DNA of 64,000 bases from Pseudomonas sp. HS6 (GTDB lineage: Bacteria > Pseudomonadota > Gammaproteobacteria > Pseudomonadales > Pseudomonadaceae), in the NCBI RefSeq assembly GCF_023375815.1, contig NZ_CP067412.1, positions 1,984,001-2,048,000 of the forward strand, in the 5' to 3' direction. Positions within the stretch are counted from its first letter, which is position 1. Each line of letters opens with the position of its first letter. Shown piece by piece: positions 53,141-61,032 of the stretch. The notes beneath the pieces were generated by a model. The model saw only the letters and a list, made by a program, of their open reading frames with translations. It did not search any database and was not told the origin of the DNA. The position numbers and the translations under genes were made by a program.

Positions 53141-55089
53141 TGAGCGCACCTGTTCTCACCACCCTGCTGGTGGCCAACCGTGGCGAAATCGCTTGCCGGG
53201 TGATGCGCACCGCCAAGGCGCTGGGCCTGACCACCGTGGCCGTGCACAGCGCCACCGACCGTGAAGCGCGGCACAGCCGTGAAGCGGATATCCGTGTCGA
53301 CCTGGGCGGCAGCAAAGCGGCCGACAGTTACCTGCAAATCGACAAACTGATCGCAGCGGCCAAGGCCAGCGGCGCTCAGGCGATTCATCCGGGGTATGGC
53401 TTTCTTTCGGAAAACGCCGGGTTTGCCCGCGCCATCGAAGCAGCCGGCCTAATCTTCCTCGGCCCGCCTGCTTCGGCAATCGATGCGATGGGCAGCAAGT
53501 CCGCCGCCAAAGCCTTGATGGAAACCGCCGGCGTGCCGCTGGTGCCAGGCTATCACGGCGAAGCACAGGATCTGGAGACCTTCCGTGATGCTTGCGAGCG
53601 CATCGGCTATCCGGTGCTGCTCAAGGCTACTGCCGGCGGTGGCGGTAAAGGCATGAAGGTCGTTGAAGACGTCAGCCAACTGGCTGAGGCACTAGCTTCG
53701 GCTCAGCGTGAAGCGCTGTCGTCGTTCGGCGATTCGCGGATGCTGGTGGAGAAATACCTGATCAAGCCACGTCATGTGGAAATTCAGGTGTTTGCTGACC
53801 AGCATGGCAACTGCTTGTATCTGAACGAGCGCGACTGCTCGATCCAGCGCCGGCACCAGAAAGTCGTCGAAGAAGCACCGGCACCGGGTCTCAGTCCGGA
53901 GCTGCGTCGGGCGATGGGCGAAGCGGCGGTGCGTTCGGCGCAGGCCATCGGTTACGTAGGCGCCGGCACGGTGGAGTTTCTGCTGGACGCTCGCGGCGAG
54001 TTTTTCTTCATGGAGATGAACACGCGGCTGCAAGTCGAGCACCCGGTCACTGAAGCCATCACCGGGCTCGACCTGGTGGCCTGGCAGATTCGCGTCGCCC
54101 GTGGCGAAGCGCTGCCGATCACTCAGGATCAGGTGCCGCTGAACGGGCATGCGATTGAGGTTCGGTTGTATGCGGAAGATCCGTCGAATGATTTCCTGCC
54201 GGCGACCGGACGTCTGGATCTGTATCGCGAATCCGCCGAAGGGTCGGGGCGCCGTGTGGACAGTGGCGTTGAGGAAGGCGATGAGATTTCGCCGTTCTAT
54301 GACCCGATGCTCGGCAAGCTGATCGCATGGGGCGAGGATCGTGAACAAGCGCGATTGCGGCTGCTGAGCATGCTTGATGAGTTCGCGATTGGCGGGTTGA
54401 AGACCAACATCAACTTCCTGCGGCGGATCATTGGTCATCCGGCGTTCGCGGCGGCGGAGCTGGATACCGGGTTCATTCCGCGCTATCAGGAGCAGTTGCT
54501 GCCTGCGCCTGCTGCGCTGAGCGGTGAGTTCTGGGATGCGGCGGCGCAGGCTTTTGCGCAAAGTTTGCCTGGGGCGACTCGGGCGGATGACCCGGCTTCG
54601 CCTTGGGCGCTTCACAGCGGTTTGCGTGCTGGCCTGCCACGCGAAATCACTTTGCATTTGAGTTGCGAGGGGCAGGATCGGGCGCTCACGCTCGGTGCTG
54701 GCGGCAATGCAAAACTGATCGGCGAGCAACTGGTGATCGAGCGTGATGGTTTGCGCCGACAGCTGCGGACAATTCGTCGTGGAGAGGTTCTGTATCTGCA
54801 ATGGGACGGCGAGCTGCGACGCATTGAAACGTACGACCCGATCAGCGCTGTCGAAGCCAGCCACAGTCATCAGGGCGGTCTGACGGCGCCGATGAACGGC
54901 AGCATCGTGCGGGTGCTGGTGGAGGTCGGGCAAGCTGTTGAAGCTGGTGCGCAACTGGTGGTGCTGGAAGCGATGAAGATGGAGCACAGCATCCGCGCAC
55001 CCCATGCCGGTGTGATCAAGGCGCTGTATTGCCAGGAAGGCGAAATGGTCAGCGAAGGCAGCGCGCTGGTCGAGCTGGAAGAGGCTTGA
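53140..55089 (+). CDS. liuD: Methylcrotonyl-CoA carboxylase alpha (biotin) subunit
   Basis: A 649-residue biotin-dependent subunit. The biotin-carboxylase domain covers about residues 1-450, with the ATP-grasp loop KATAGGGGKGMKVV and the active-site segment EMNTRLQVEHPVTE. A middle BT domain follows, and the C-terminal biotinyl domain has the Lys attachment site in VLEAMKMEHS. It carboxylates biotin for LiuB. The ATG at 53140 has AAGGAG eight bases upstream and is preferred over the adjacent TTG. It ends the liuABCD operon. Confidence 0.95.
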   Translation: MSAPVLTTLLVANRGEIACRVMRTAKALGLTTVAVHSATDREARHSREADIRVDLGGSKAADSYLQIDKLIAAAKASGAQAIHPGYGFLSENAGFARAIEAAGLIFLGPPASAIDAMGSKSAAKALMETAGVPLVPGYHGEAQDLETFRDACERIGYPVLLKATAGGGGKGMKVVEDVSQLAEALASAQREALSSFGDSRMLVEKYLIKPRHVEIQVFADQHGNCLYLNERDCSIQRRHQKVVEEAPAPGLSPELRRAMGEAAVRSAQAIGYVGAGTVEFLLDARGEFFFMEMNTRLQVEHPVTEAITGLDLVAWQIRVARGEALPITQDQVPLNGHAIEVRLYAEDPSNDFLPATGRLDLYRESAEGSGRRVDSGVEEGDEISPFYDPMLGKLIAWGEDREQARLRLLSMLDEFAIGGLKTNINFLRRIIGHPAFAAAELDTGFIPRYQEQLLPAPAALSGEFWDAAAQAFAQSLPGATRADDPASPWALHSGLRAGLPREITLHLSCEGQDRALTLGAGGNAKLIGEQLVIERDGLRRQLRTIRRGEVLYLQWDGELRRIETYDPISAVEASHSHQGGLTAPMNGSIVRVLVEVGQAVEAGAQLVVLEAMKMEHSIRAPHAGVIKALYCQEGEMVSEGSALVELEEA

Positions 55090-55095
55090 GAGGTG

Positions 55096-55125
55096 GATCG
55101 ATCCTACGCCTGGCGAGGATCGATC
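55096..55125. terminator. Hairpin between liuD and the S24 repressor gene
   Basis: A perfect 10-bp inverted repeat GATCGATCCT/AGGATCGATC (55096-55105 with 55116-55125) has a ten-base loop. It lies between convergent genes and has no T-run. Confidence 0.6.
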
Positions 55126-55128
55126 TGA

Positions 55129-55785
55129 CTAGTACTTGGCCGATGCCTGAACCACGACACCGATAATTCGGCACTCGTCGGTAAACAAGGCTTTCGGCCA
55201 GGTCGGATTGAGCGGCATCAGGTAACGCTGGCCGCCCTCTTCGATCAACTTGCGAAAAATCGCCTCGTCACTGTCCTGCCACTGGGCGATCACCAGTTTG
55301 CCGGGCTCCGCCTCTACCGCCGGATCCACCAGGATCAGCATGCCCTCGCCAATGCTCTGCCCGGTGGGCGCGGTCATCGAGTTGCCTACCACCGTGAGCC
55401 AGAATGCCTGGCCTCGGGCATGGTAATCCGTCAGTTCGAAACGTCGCTTGTCCTTGCCGCTCGAATACGCCGGTTGGCTTTCACGGGCCTCGATCGGCAC
55501 ATTCCAGTCGCTGACCGGATAGCGGAAGTAAGGGTTGTACTTCTGCGCCAGAGGCATTTCGTCGTCCTTGTCGACTTGCGGTTCGCGGATCACTACCGCG
55601 ACTTCGAGAAACTCCATGCCCAGCGCTTTCAGCACGCGGTTCATCTGCGTGATACCGGGCTCACGACGCTTGTTCAGCCAATGGCCGATACCGCCCTGAG
55701 ACATGCCGACGCGCTCGCCGAGCTCGACTTGAGTGACGTTGAGTTCACTCATTTTGGCCTTGACCAACTCAATCCATTTATCCAT
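55129..55785 (-). CDS. S24 (LexA/CI-like) XRE-family repressor
   Basis: A 218-residue phage-type repressor. The N-terminal helix-turn-helix (about residues 18-40) reads TQVELGERVGMSQGGIGHWL. The C-terminal S24 domain has nucleophile Ser136 (VVGNSMTAP) and a Lys at about 179 (AIFRKLIEEGG), the spacing of LexA-type self-cleaving proteins. No classic Ala-Gly or Cys-Gly cleavage site was seen in the linker, a variation also known from PrtR-like repressors. It is not surrounded by phage genes; instead it is divergent from a DUF6124 gene. The start at 55785 is chosen by conservation; an ATG at 55797 is an alternative, and neither has a strong ribosome-binding site. Confidence 0.82.
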   Translation of the reverse strand: MDKWIELVKAKMSELNVTQVELGERVGMSQGGIGHWLNKRREPGITQMNRVLKALGMEFLEVAVVIREPQVDKDDEMPLAQKYNPYFRYPVSDWNVPIEARESQPAYSSGKDKRRFELTDYHARGQAFWLTVVGNSMTAPTGQSIGEGMLILVDPAVEAEPGKLVIAQWQDSDEAIFRKLIEEGGQRYLMPLNPTWPKALFTDECRIIGVVVQASAKY

Positions 55786-55855
55786 GTGCGGCACCATACG
55801 TGCCCGTCCCGGGCCATCAAAACACATATTGTAGTATTTAAATTCTGGTCACAAA

Positions 55856-55866
55856 TACTCCGAGTA
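55856..55866. promoter_or_regulatory. Candidate operator between repressor and DUF6124 copy 3
   Basis: TACTC-C-GAGTA is a perfect 11-base palindrome in the 129-base divergent region. AGTATTT and AAATACT (55833-55839 and 55853-55859) form a second overlapping inverted pair. It is a plausible site for the S24 repressor. Confidence 0.45.
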
Positions 55867-55914
55867 CTATCCTAGGTTCACGGATTTGAATCGACCAAGG
55901 AGTGACCTTTCACC

Positions 55915-56253
55915 ATGAATATCACCAGCAAAGACCTGCCCGACCTGCAAATGGATACCACCTTCACCTCTCCCCAAGGGTGCGCCGCTGCGCAACGGGC
56001 ATTGGATTATTACTTGAAACCAGCTGTGTCAGAACCGGAAGTGGAGGAACGCTTTTTCGGCGTGAACAATAACCTGAGTGGCGAAGAATCCCTGGTCCAC
56101 GCCTCCGACCTGCTGCGATGTGCAGCAGCCACGGCGTTCAAGGCAGCAGACGGCTTGCAGGGCGTCAGTCGGGATTTGGCGTTTTCGGTCGTGCACATGG
56201 TGGACATGGCACGAGCGATGGTCGATCACTCGCTTGATGGCGGTGTTCGCTGA
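55915..56253 (+). CDS. DUF6124 family protein (copy 3, divergent)
   Basis: A 112-residue protein (MNITSKDLPDLQMDTTF). It keeps the family pattern AAAQRALDYYLKPA, ESLVHASDLLRCAAATAF and VHMVDMARAMVDHSLD, but has a shorter linker and less basic middle than copies 1 and 2. There is no signal or membrane segment. The Shine-Dalgarno AAGGAG lies about 12 bases before the ATG, unusually far. It is divergent from the S24 repressor gene and upstream of PrrF. The function is unknown. Confidence 0.75.
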   Translation: MNITSKDLPDLQMDTTFTSPQGCAAAQRALDYYLKPAVSEPEVEERFFGVNNNLSGEESLVHASDLLRCAAATAFKAADGLQGVSRDLAFSVVHMVDMARAMVDHSLDGGVR

Positions 56254-56296
56254 AGTCGGACGGGAAAGAATTTTCCAATCGCGCAGATAAAAACGT

Positions 56297-56324
56297 TTGA
56301 CTTGCAAATGATAATGATTATTAT
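56297..56324 (+). promoter_or_regulatory. Fur box and promoter of PrrF
   Basis: A -35 TTGACT (56297-56302) and a -10 TATTAT (56319-56324) are 16 bases apart. A Fur box (AAATGATAATGATTATTAT, 56306-56324) fills the spacer and covers the -10, inside the longer inverted repeat TGCAA...TTGCA (56303-56328). Iron-loaded Fur would block transcription. Confidence 0.9.
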
Positions 56325-56330
56325 TGCAAG

Positions 56331-56444
56331 CAGCTGGTCGCGAGATCAGTCGATGGACCAGAGACCTTAGGTCGGTCTTCTGGACTATCTCCTCATCAGG
56401 CTAATCACGGTTTTTGACCCGGCTTTTTGCCGGGTCTTTTTTTT
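56331..56444 (+). ncRNA. prrF: PrrF iron-responsive small RNA
   Basis: About 114 nt, starting CAGCTGGTCGCGAGATCAG as in known PrrF RNAs. It contains the conserved antisense core CTCCTCATCAGGCTAATC (56389-56406) and ends in an intrinsic terminator (GACCCGGC/GCCGGGTC around TTTTT, then eight T residues, 56416-56444). PrrF RNAs are RyhB analogues: under iron limitation they repress mRNAs of iron-rich proteins such as sodB, TCA-cycle enzymes and heme enzymes, with Hfq. Fluorescent pseudomonads usually have two unlinked copies; only one is in this window. Confidence 0.9.
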
Positions 56445-56720
56445 GCCAGTTTTCTGGCTTGTGGCTTCAGGCTAATGAAGTCTTTAGGTGCTGCAAATTC
56501 GATGGCGCGGATAATATCAAAAGAATATCGCTTGGCAAGCGAACCCCAGCCGCATTGGGGAAAAGTAATGCCAATTAGCACTTGAGAATCAATCGCACAG
56601 CTACTAAGCTGCATCCGCGTCATGGAGGACGCCCCCCGCTGCACCCCGCAATTTCCCTCGGTTTCCCCTCTGTCTTGCGTGTAAAGTAGCCGCCATAAAA
56701 ATCATATTCAGGAACCGATT

Positions 56721-57872
56721 ATGACCGTGGCCAAATCTTCGTTCGACATCAGCGCCAACTTCGACAGCGGCAACATCCAAGTCATCGACATCAGCAACCC
56801 GCTCAGCCCGGTTCTGGCGATTCGGCCAGATACCCGCAGCGCCCACTTCCAGTGGTTCCACTTCAAGGCCAGCGGCCTGCATGTTCATCAGGAGCACTGG
56901 TTCCGCCTGGTCAACGCCAGCCAGTCCTCCTACAACAAAGCCTGGACCGGCTATCAGGCCGTCGCTTCCTACGACCACGTCAACTGGTTCCGCATTCCAA
57001 CCCAATTCGAAGGCGACAGTCTGCGCTTCTGTCTTGAAGCCGAGCAGACCCACGCCTGGTTCGCCTACTTCGAACCCTACAGCCGTGGCCGTCATGACTG
57101 GCTGATCGAGCAAGCGCTGACCAAGGCCGGCACCGAACTGCTGGCCACCGGCAAGAGCGTCGAAGGCCGCGACATCCAGCTGCTGCGCAAAGGCACTGGC
57201 GCTGAAGGCCAACGCAAGATCTGGATCATCGCCCAGCAACACCCGGGCGAGCACATGGCCGAGTGGTTCATGGAAGGCGTGATCGAGCGTCTGGAGCATC
57301 ACAACGACCCAGTGTTGAACAAACTGCTGGCCAGCGCCGATCTGTACCTGGTGCCGAACATGAACCCGGACGGCGCCTTCCACGGCCATCTGCGCACCAA
57401 CGCCATGGGCCAGGACCTGAACCGCGCCTGGCAGAACGCCAGTCAGGAAGTCAGCCCTGAAGTCCTTTTCGTACAGCAGCAGATGGAAAAGTACGGCGTC
57501 GATCTGTTCCTCGACGTACACGGCGACGAAGAAATTCCCCATGTGTTCACTGCCGGCGGCGAAGGCAATCCGGGCTATACCCCGCGGATCGAGAAACTTG
57601 AAGAACACTTCCGCAGCCACTTGAAACACACCACCAAAGATTTCCAGACCAAGTACGGCTACACCCGCGACGAACCGGGTCAGGCCAACATGACCCTGGC
57701 CTGCAACAGCGTCGGTCAGAAATTCGACTGCCTGTCGTTGACCCTGGAAATGCCGTTCAAGGATCACGACGATGCGCCGAACCCGCTCACCGGCTGGTCG
57801 GGCCAACGCTCGAAACAACTGGGCAAAGACGTGCTGGCTACCATCGCCGACATGGTCGACACCCTGCGTTGA
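56721..57872 (+). CDS. M14 cytosolic carboxypeptidase (CCP/Nna1-like)
   Basis: A 383-residue zinc carboxypeptidase. The N-terminal beta-sandwich domain (about residues 8-122) is typical of the cytosolic carboxypeptidase branch. The catalytic domain has zinc ligands His174 and Glu177 (QQHPGEHM) and His267 (DVHGDEE), substrate residues in NMNPDG and DLNRAW, and the catalytic Glu343 (LTLEMPFKD). There is no signal peptide, so it is cytosolic. P. aeruginosa has a close relative of known structure (PaCCP). The bacterial substrate is unknown; the eukaryotic relatives trim polyglutamate tails. It is a single gene with its own terminator. Apart from PrrF, 56254-56720 holds no certain gene. Confidence 0.9.
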   Translation: MTVAKSSFDISANFDSGNIQVIDISNPLSPVLAIRPDTRSAHFQWFHFKASGLHVHQEHWFRLVNASQSSYNKAWTGYQAVASYDHVNWFRIPTQFEGDSLRFCLEAEQTHAWFAYFEPYSRGRHDWLIEQALTKAGTELLATGKSVEGRDIQLLRKGTGAEGQRKIWIIAQQHPGEHMAEWFMEGVIERLEHHNDPVLNKLLASADLYLVPNMNPDGAFHGHLRTNAMGQDLNRAWQNASQEVSPEVLFVQQQMEKYGVDLFLDVHGDEEIPHVFTAGGEGNPGYTPRIEKLEEHFRSHLKHTTKDFQTKYGYTRDEPGQANMTLACNSVGQKFDCLSLTLEMPFKDHDDAPNPLTGWSGQRSKQLGKDVLATIADMVDTLR

Positions 57873-57894
57873 TCCCCCTGTTTTTCGCCACATG

Positions 57895-57928
57895 AAAGAT
57901 CGCAGCCTGTCTGCGATCTTTTTTTTTG
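57895..57928 (+). terminator. Rho-independent terminator of the M14 peptidase gene
   Basis: The perfect 11-bp stem AAAGATCGCAG/CTGCGATCTTT (57895-57905 with 57911-57921) has a CCTGT loop and a run of T residues to 57927. Confidence 0.93.
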
Positions 57929-58020
57929 CGCTGCACTTTCACCCAATCAGGTTGCAAAACAAAACCGGATTACTTACCGTCAATCCAGTTTTAATTTAAA
58001 ACCTGAAATGGAATCGGGAC

Positions 58021-59229
58021 ATGAAATCTCAAACACTCGGTAGCGGCGTGGTGTTGCTGTTCGCCATTGCCTGCGGTCTGGCAGTCGGCAACGTTTATTA
58101 CGCCCAGCCATTGCTGGATGCCATGGCGGAAGCCTTCAACCTGTCGCCCGCGAGCATCGGCATCGTCATCACGCTGACCCAGGTGGGCTATGGCGTCGGG
58201 CTCGTATTGCTCGTGCCACTGGGCGATCTGCTCAACCGTCGGCGCTTGATTGTCACCCAGACGCTATTGTCCGCAGCAGCATTGCTGATGATCGCACTGG
58301 CAACCAACAGCGCCGGGCTGCTGATCGGCATGACCCTGACCGGTTTGCTCGCCGTCGTCACACAGGTGCTAGTGGCCTACGCCGCCACCCTGGCCATCCC
58401 GGCGCAACGCGGACGCGTCGTCGGCGTGATCACCAGCGGCATCGTGGTCGGCATTTTGCTCGCGCGCACCGTGGCCGGCGGGATGGCAGACCTGGCCAGT
58501 TGGCGGGCGATTTATCTGCTTTCTGCAGGGCTGACACTGGTCATGGCTTTACTATTGTTCCGCGTACTGCCCAAGGATGAAAACCCACAACAGGCAACAT
58601 CCTATACAGCGCTGATCGCCTCGGTGTTCCGGTTATTCCAAGAAGAGCCAGTGCTGCGACAACGGGCGATTCTGGCCCTCCTGACCTTCGCCAGTGCCAT
58701 GGTCCTGTGGACGCCGATGGTGCTACCACTCGCCGCCCCGCCACTGTCGCTTTCCCACAGTGAAATCGGATTGTTCGGACTGGCCGGCGCGGCTGGCGCA
58801 CTCGCAGCCGCCAGAGCCGGTCACTTGGCGGATAGAGGATTCGGGCAATGGGTCAGCGGCCTGTCCTTACTGCTGATGCTCGGCTCATGGCTGCCGATTG
58901 CCTTCACCCAATCTTCGTTGTGGGCGCTGCTGCTCGGCGTAATCACCCTGGACCTGGGCTTGCAGGCCGTGCACGTCACGAGCCAGAGCATGATCTACAG
59001 CGTCCGCCCGCAGGCACAGAGCCGACTGACCGCCGGCTACATGCTGTTTTACTCGATAGGTAGCGCCGTGGGCTCCATCGCGTCGACCGCGATGTACGCC
59101 TGGGCAGGATGGGCGGGAGTCTGCGGGCTGGGTGCCGGGATCAACATGGTCGCATTGTTGTACTGGTGGCGAACCCAGGCACCGCAAAAACGTGGCGAGC
59201 AGACCTGCTCCCTCGCCACGTCGGATTAA
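58021..59229 (+). CDS. MFS transporter (YgaY-like)
   Basis: A 402-residue major facilitator with 12 predicted membrane segments. It has the loop-2/3 motif LGDLLNRRRLIV and an early NVYYAQPLLDAMAEAF, typical of the YgaY/drug-exporter-like group. The substrate is unknown. Transcription is from its own A/T-rich upstream region. It converges with the cytochrome b561 gene, nine bases away. Confidence 0.85.
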   Translation: MKSQTLGSGVVLLFAIACGLAVGNVYYAQPLLDAMAEAFNLSPASIGIVITLTQVGYGVGLVLLVPLGDLLNRRRLIVTQTLLSAAALLMIALATNSAGLLIGMTLTGLLAVVTQVLVAYAATLAIPAQRGRVVGVITSGIVVGILLARTVAGGMADLASWRAIYLLSAGLTLVMALLLFRVLPKDENPQQATSYTALIASVFRLFQEEPVLRQRAILALLTFASAMVLWTPMVLPLAAPPLSLSHSEIGLFGLAGAAGALAAARAGHLADRGFGQWVSGLSLLLMLGSWLPIAFTQSSLWALLLGVITLDLGLQAVHVTSQSMIYSVRPQAQSRLTAGYMLFYSIGSAVGSIASTAMYAWAGWAGVCGLGAGINMVALLYWWRTQAPQKRGEQTCSLATSD

Positions 59230-59238
59230 CGTCTGCAG

Positions 59239-59784
59239 TCAGTTGCGATTGCGTCCCCGCAACATGCTGTCTAGCACCTCGTCGCGGCGCACCCAACCAT
59301 GGAACAGCGCCGCCGCCAGGTGCAGCAACACCGTCAGAAACAACAGATACGCCAGATAACCATGTGCCTTGCGCAACAGCGCGAACACCTGTGCATCCGC
59401 CGGCACGATCGACGGCAATTGCAGCGAGTGGCCAAGCATCACCGGATCCCCCGCCGCACTGATCATCGCCCACCCCAGCAGCGGCAACACCAGCATCAAT
59501 GCGTACAGCAACAGGTGCGACGCCTTGGCTGCCATTACCTGCCAGCCCGGCAGATCCTCCGGTAGCGGCGGCTGACGCGTACCCAGTCGTACCAAAATGC
59601 GCACGATCACCAGCAACAGGATCGCGATACCCAGCGGTTTGTGCAGGTTGATGAGCCATTCATGGCGCGCCGACACCGAGGTCACCATGCCGGCCCCGAT
59701 AAACAGCATCGCGATGATCATCAGCGCCATCAACCAGTGCAGCAATCGCGCCAGCGGATTGAAATGCGTAGGTGGCGTTCTCAT
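59239..59784 (-). CDS. Cytochrome b561
   Basis: A 181-residue four-helix di-heme membrane cytochrome. Conserved His residues in helix 1 (RLLHWLMALM), helix 2 (INLHKPLGI), helix 3 (KASHLLLYALM) and helix 4 (AHGYLAYLL and LLHLAAALFHG) are the heme ligands. It should pass quinol electrons to the periplasm. The gene overlaps the upstream peroxidase gene by four bases (ATGA), suggesting it is the electron donor of that peroxidase. Confidence 0.9.
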   Translation of the reverse strand: MRTPPTHFNPLARLLHWLMALMIIAMLFIGAGMVTSVSARHEWLINLHKPLGIAILLLVIVRILVRLGTRQPPLPEDLPGWQVMAAKASHLLLYALMLVLPLLGWAMISAAGDPVMLGHSLQLPSIVPADAQVFALLRKAHGYLAYLLFLTVLLHLAAALFHGWVRRDEVLDSMLRGRNRN

Positions 59785-60875
59785 GGGCGTGCCTCCTGTT
59801 TGCCAGTGGGCAATTGGCTGACTTCGCTGGTGCGACGCAGGTAGGAATCGGCGTAACCGGCTGAACGAGCGGCGAGCAGAGGGTCGTCGGAACCTTCAAT
59901 CCCGGCGGGCAGGACCAGTGGGTCGTAATTGATGTCGCGGCATTCGCCACTGAGTTGCGGCTGCGTCTTTTCCAGCACCAAGGTGCCGGCGTTCAGTACT
60001 TTGCGACCCGCAGGCCAGGCCTTGCTCGCGTCGTTCACCGGATCGTCGGCATTGGCCAAGGTGATGTTCAATTGAAAGCGCAGCGGTCCTTCGGCCAGGT
60101 GTTGCACAAGATCCTTTTCCAGAAAATCACTGCCTTCCGGGACCGTGGCCCCAGCGGGATCCTGCGCCAATGGCGTCATGCTCCAGCGCACGGCCTGCTT
60201 CTTGCCGCTGGCATCGACCAGATAGAACGCGTTGACGCTGTTGTAGGTTTCCGTGACATAGCTGGCCGAAGGTTTGGCGCTCTTTATCCAGGTCAGGAAC
60301 GGTACGGCTTCCGGGTGCGAGGCAAAGAACGCCGGGACCTTGGTCGGATCCGGCTTGCCCGTCGCCGGATCCGGCGATTGCGCCTGCTGCAACTGATAAA
60401 ACGCCTCGGGCGTACCGACCGGGAACACCGGCATGCTGTTCATCCCGGTGCGCCACTGCTGGCCGTTGGCCTGAGTGAAACGCAGCGCCAGGCTGCGAAT
60501 CGGTACGGCGCTGTCCGGTGCATAAGGACTGCCCGCCGGCAACGCAAATCGTCCGACCACTGGTGTGCGCGGCTCGTTGAACACCTGCGCGACAGAATAC
60601 GACCGCGCTTCACCGTTGCTCTCGAAATGCCCGATCACACACACGCCCTTGGCGTGATTGCGACGAAACCCCGGATGCACGCCGTTGTTCTTCTCCAGCA
60701 CATCGACCAGCGCCTTGGGCGTCAGGCGTTGTGGGTCAAACGAGCCATGAACGTAGGCAAACGCCCCGGCCACTGCTGCGACCACCACGGCGATACCGCC
60801 GAGACGCAACACCAGGCTCGCGGCACTCAAAGGCGGGCGTTGTGGCCCGCCGGGCGGTGAGCTGCGATCAACCAT
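59781..60875 (-). CDS. Membrane-anchored catalase-family peroxidase
   Basis: A 364-residue heme protein of the small catalase-related peroxidase (SrpA-like) family. An N-terminal anchor (about residues 20-45) is followed by the shortened catalase barrel. The distal His lies in GFRRNHAKGVCVIGHF, and the proximal region SAGYADSYLRR carries the heme-ligating Tyr. It probably reduces hydrogen or organic peroxides in the periplasm with electrons from the co-translated cytochrome b561. The ATG at 60875 with TGGAG is chosen over a 17-residue upstream extension. It is expressed from an ECF-type promoter facing the sigma-factor gene. Confidence 0.85.
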   Translation of the reverse strand: MVDRSSPPGGPQRPPLSAASLVLRLGGIAVVVAAVAGAFAYVHGSFDPQRLTPKALVDVLEKNNGVHPGFRRNHAKGVCVIGHFESNGEARSYSVAQVFNEPRTPVVGRFALPAGSPYAPDSAVPIRSLALRFTQANGQQWRTGMNSMPVFPVGTPEAFYQLQQAQSPDPATGKPDPTKVPAFFASHPEAVPFLTWIKSAKPSASYVTETYNSVNAFYLVDASGKKQAVRWSMTPLAQDPAGATVPEGSDFLEKDLVQHLAEGPLRFQLNITLANADDPVNDASKAWPAGRKVLNAGTLVLEKTQPQLSGECRDINYDPLVLPAGIEGSDDPLLAARSAGYADSYLRRTSEVSQLPTGKQEARP

Positions 60876-60918
60876 GAAAGACTCCAGGGCCATCGGCCAC
60901 AAGTAGGAAGAATCAGCA

Positions 60919-60944
60919 AGACGCACGCCATCAGGATTTATTCC
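60919..60944 (-). promoter_or_regulatory. ECF-type promoter of the peroxidase operon
   Basis: The minus strand reads GGAATAA (60938-60944), 14 bases, then CGTCT (60919-60923). This is the same -35/-10 pair and spacing as the promoter of the divergent sigma gene, 44 bases before the peroxidase start. Confidence 0.8.
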
Positions 60945-60972
60945 ACGTCCCGGTATTTATTTCTCCGAGCGT

Positions 60973-60998
60973 GGAATAACCTCGAATGCCGGGCGTCT
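60973..60998 (+). promoter_or_regulatory. ECF-type autoregulatory promoter of the sigma gene
   Basis: GGAATAA (60973-60979), 14 bases, then CGTCT (60994-60998), 35 bases before the sigma-factor start. It is identical in layout to the promoter at 60919-60944. Confidence 0.8.
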
Positions 60999-61032
60999 TC
61001 CTAGTCCACAGCGTAGTGACTAGCAGAACTTC

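Noticed and set aside
55129..56253. Prophage remnant suggested by the S24 repressor
   Set aside because: No integrase, structural, lysis or att-like sequences nearby; flanking genes are housekeeping or metabolic.
56405..56644. 79-codon minus-strand frame ending in a KKRPGKKPGQKP tail
   Set aside because: Its 3' end is the reverse of the PrrF terminator, no domain is recognised and the start is doubtful. A real small gene in 56450-56623 cannot be fully excluded.
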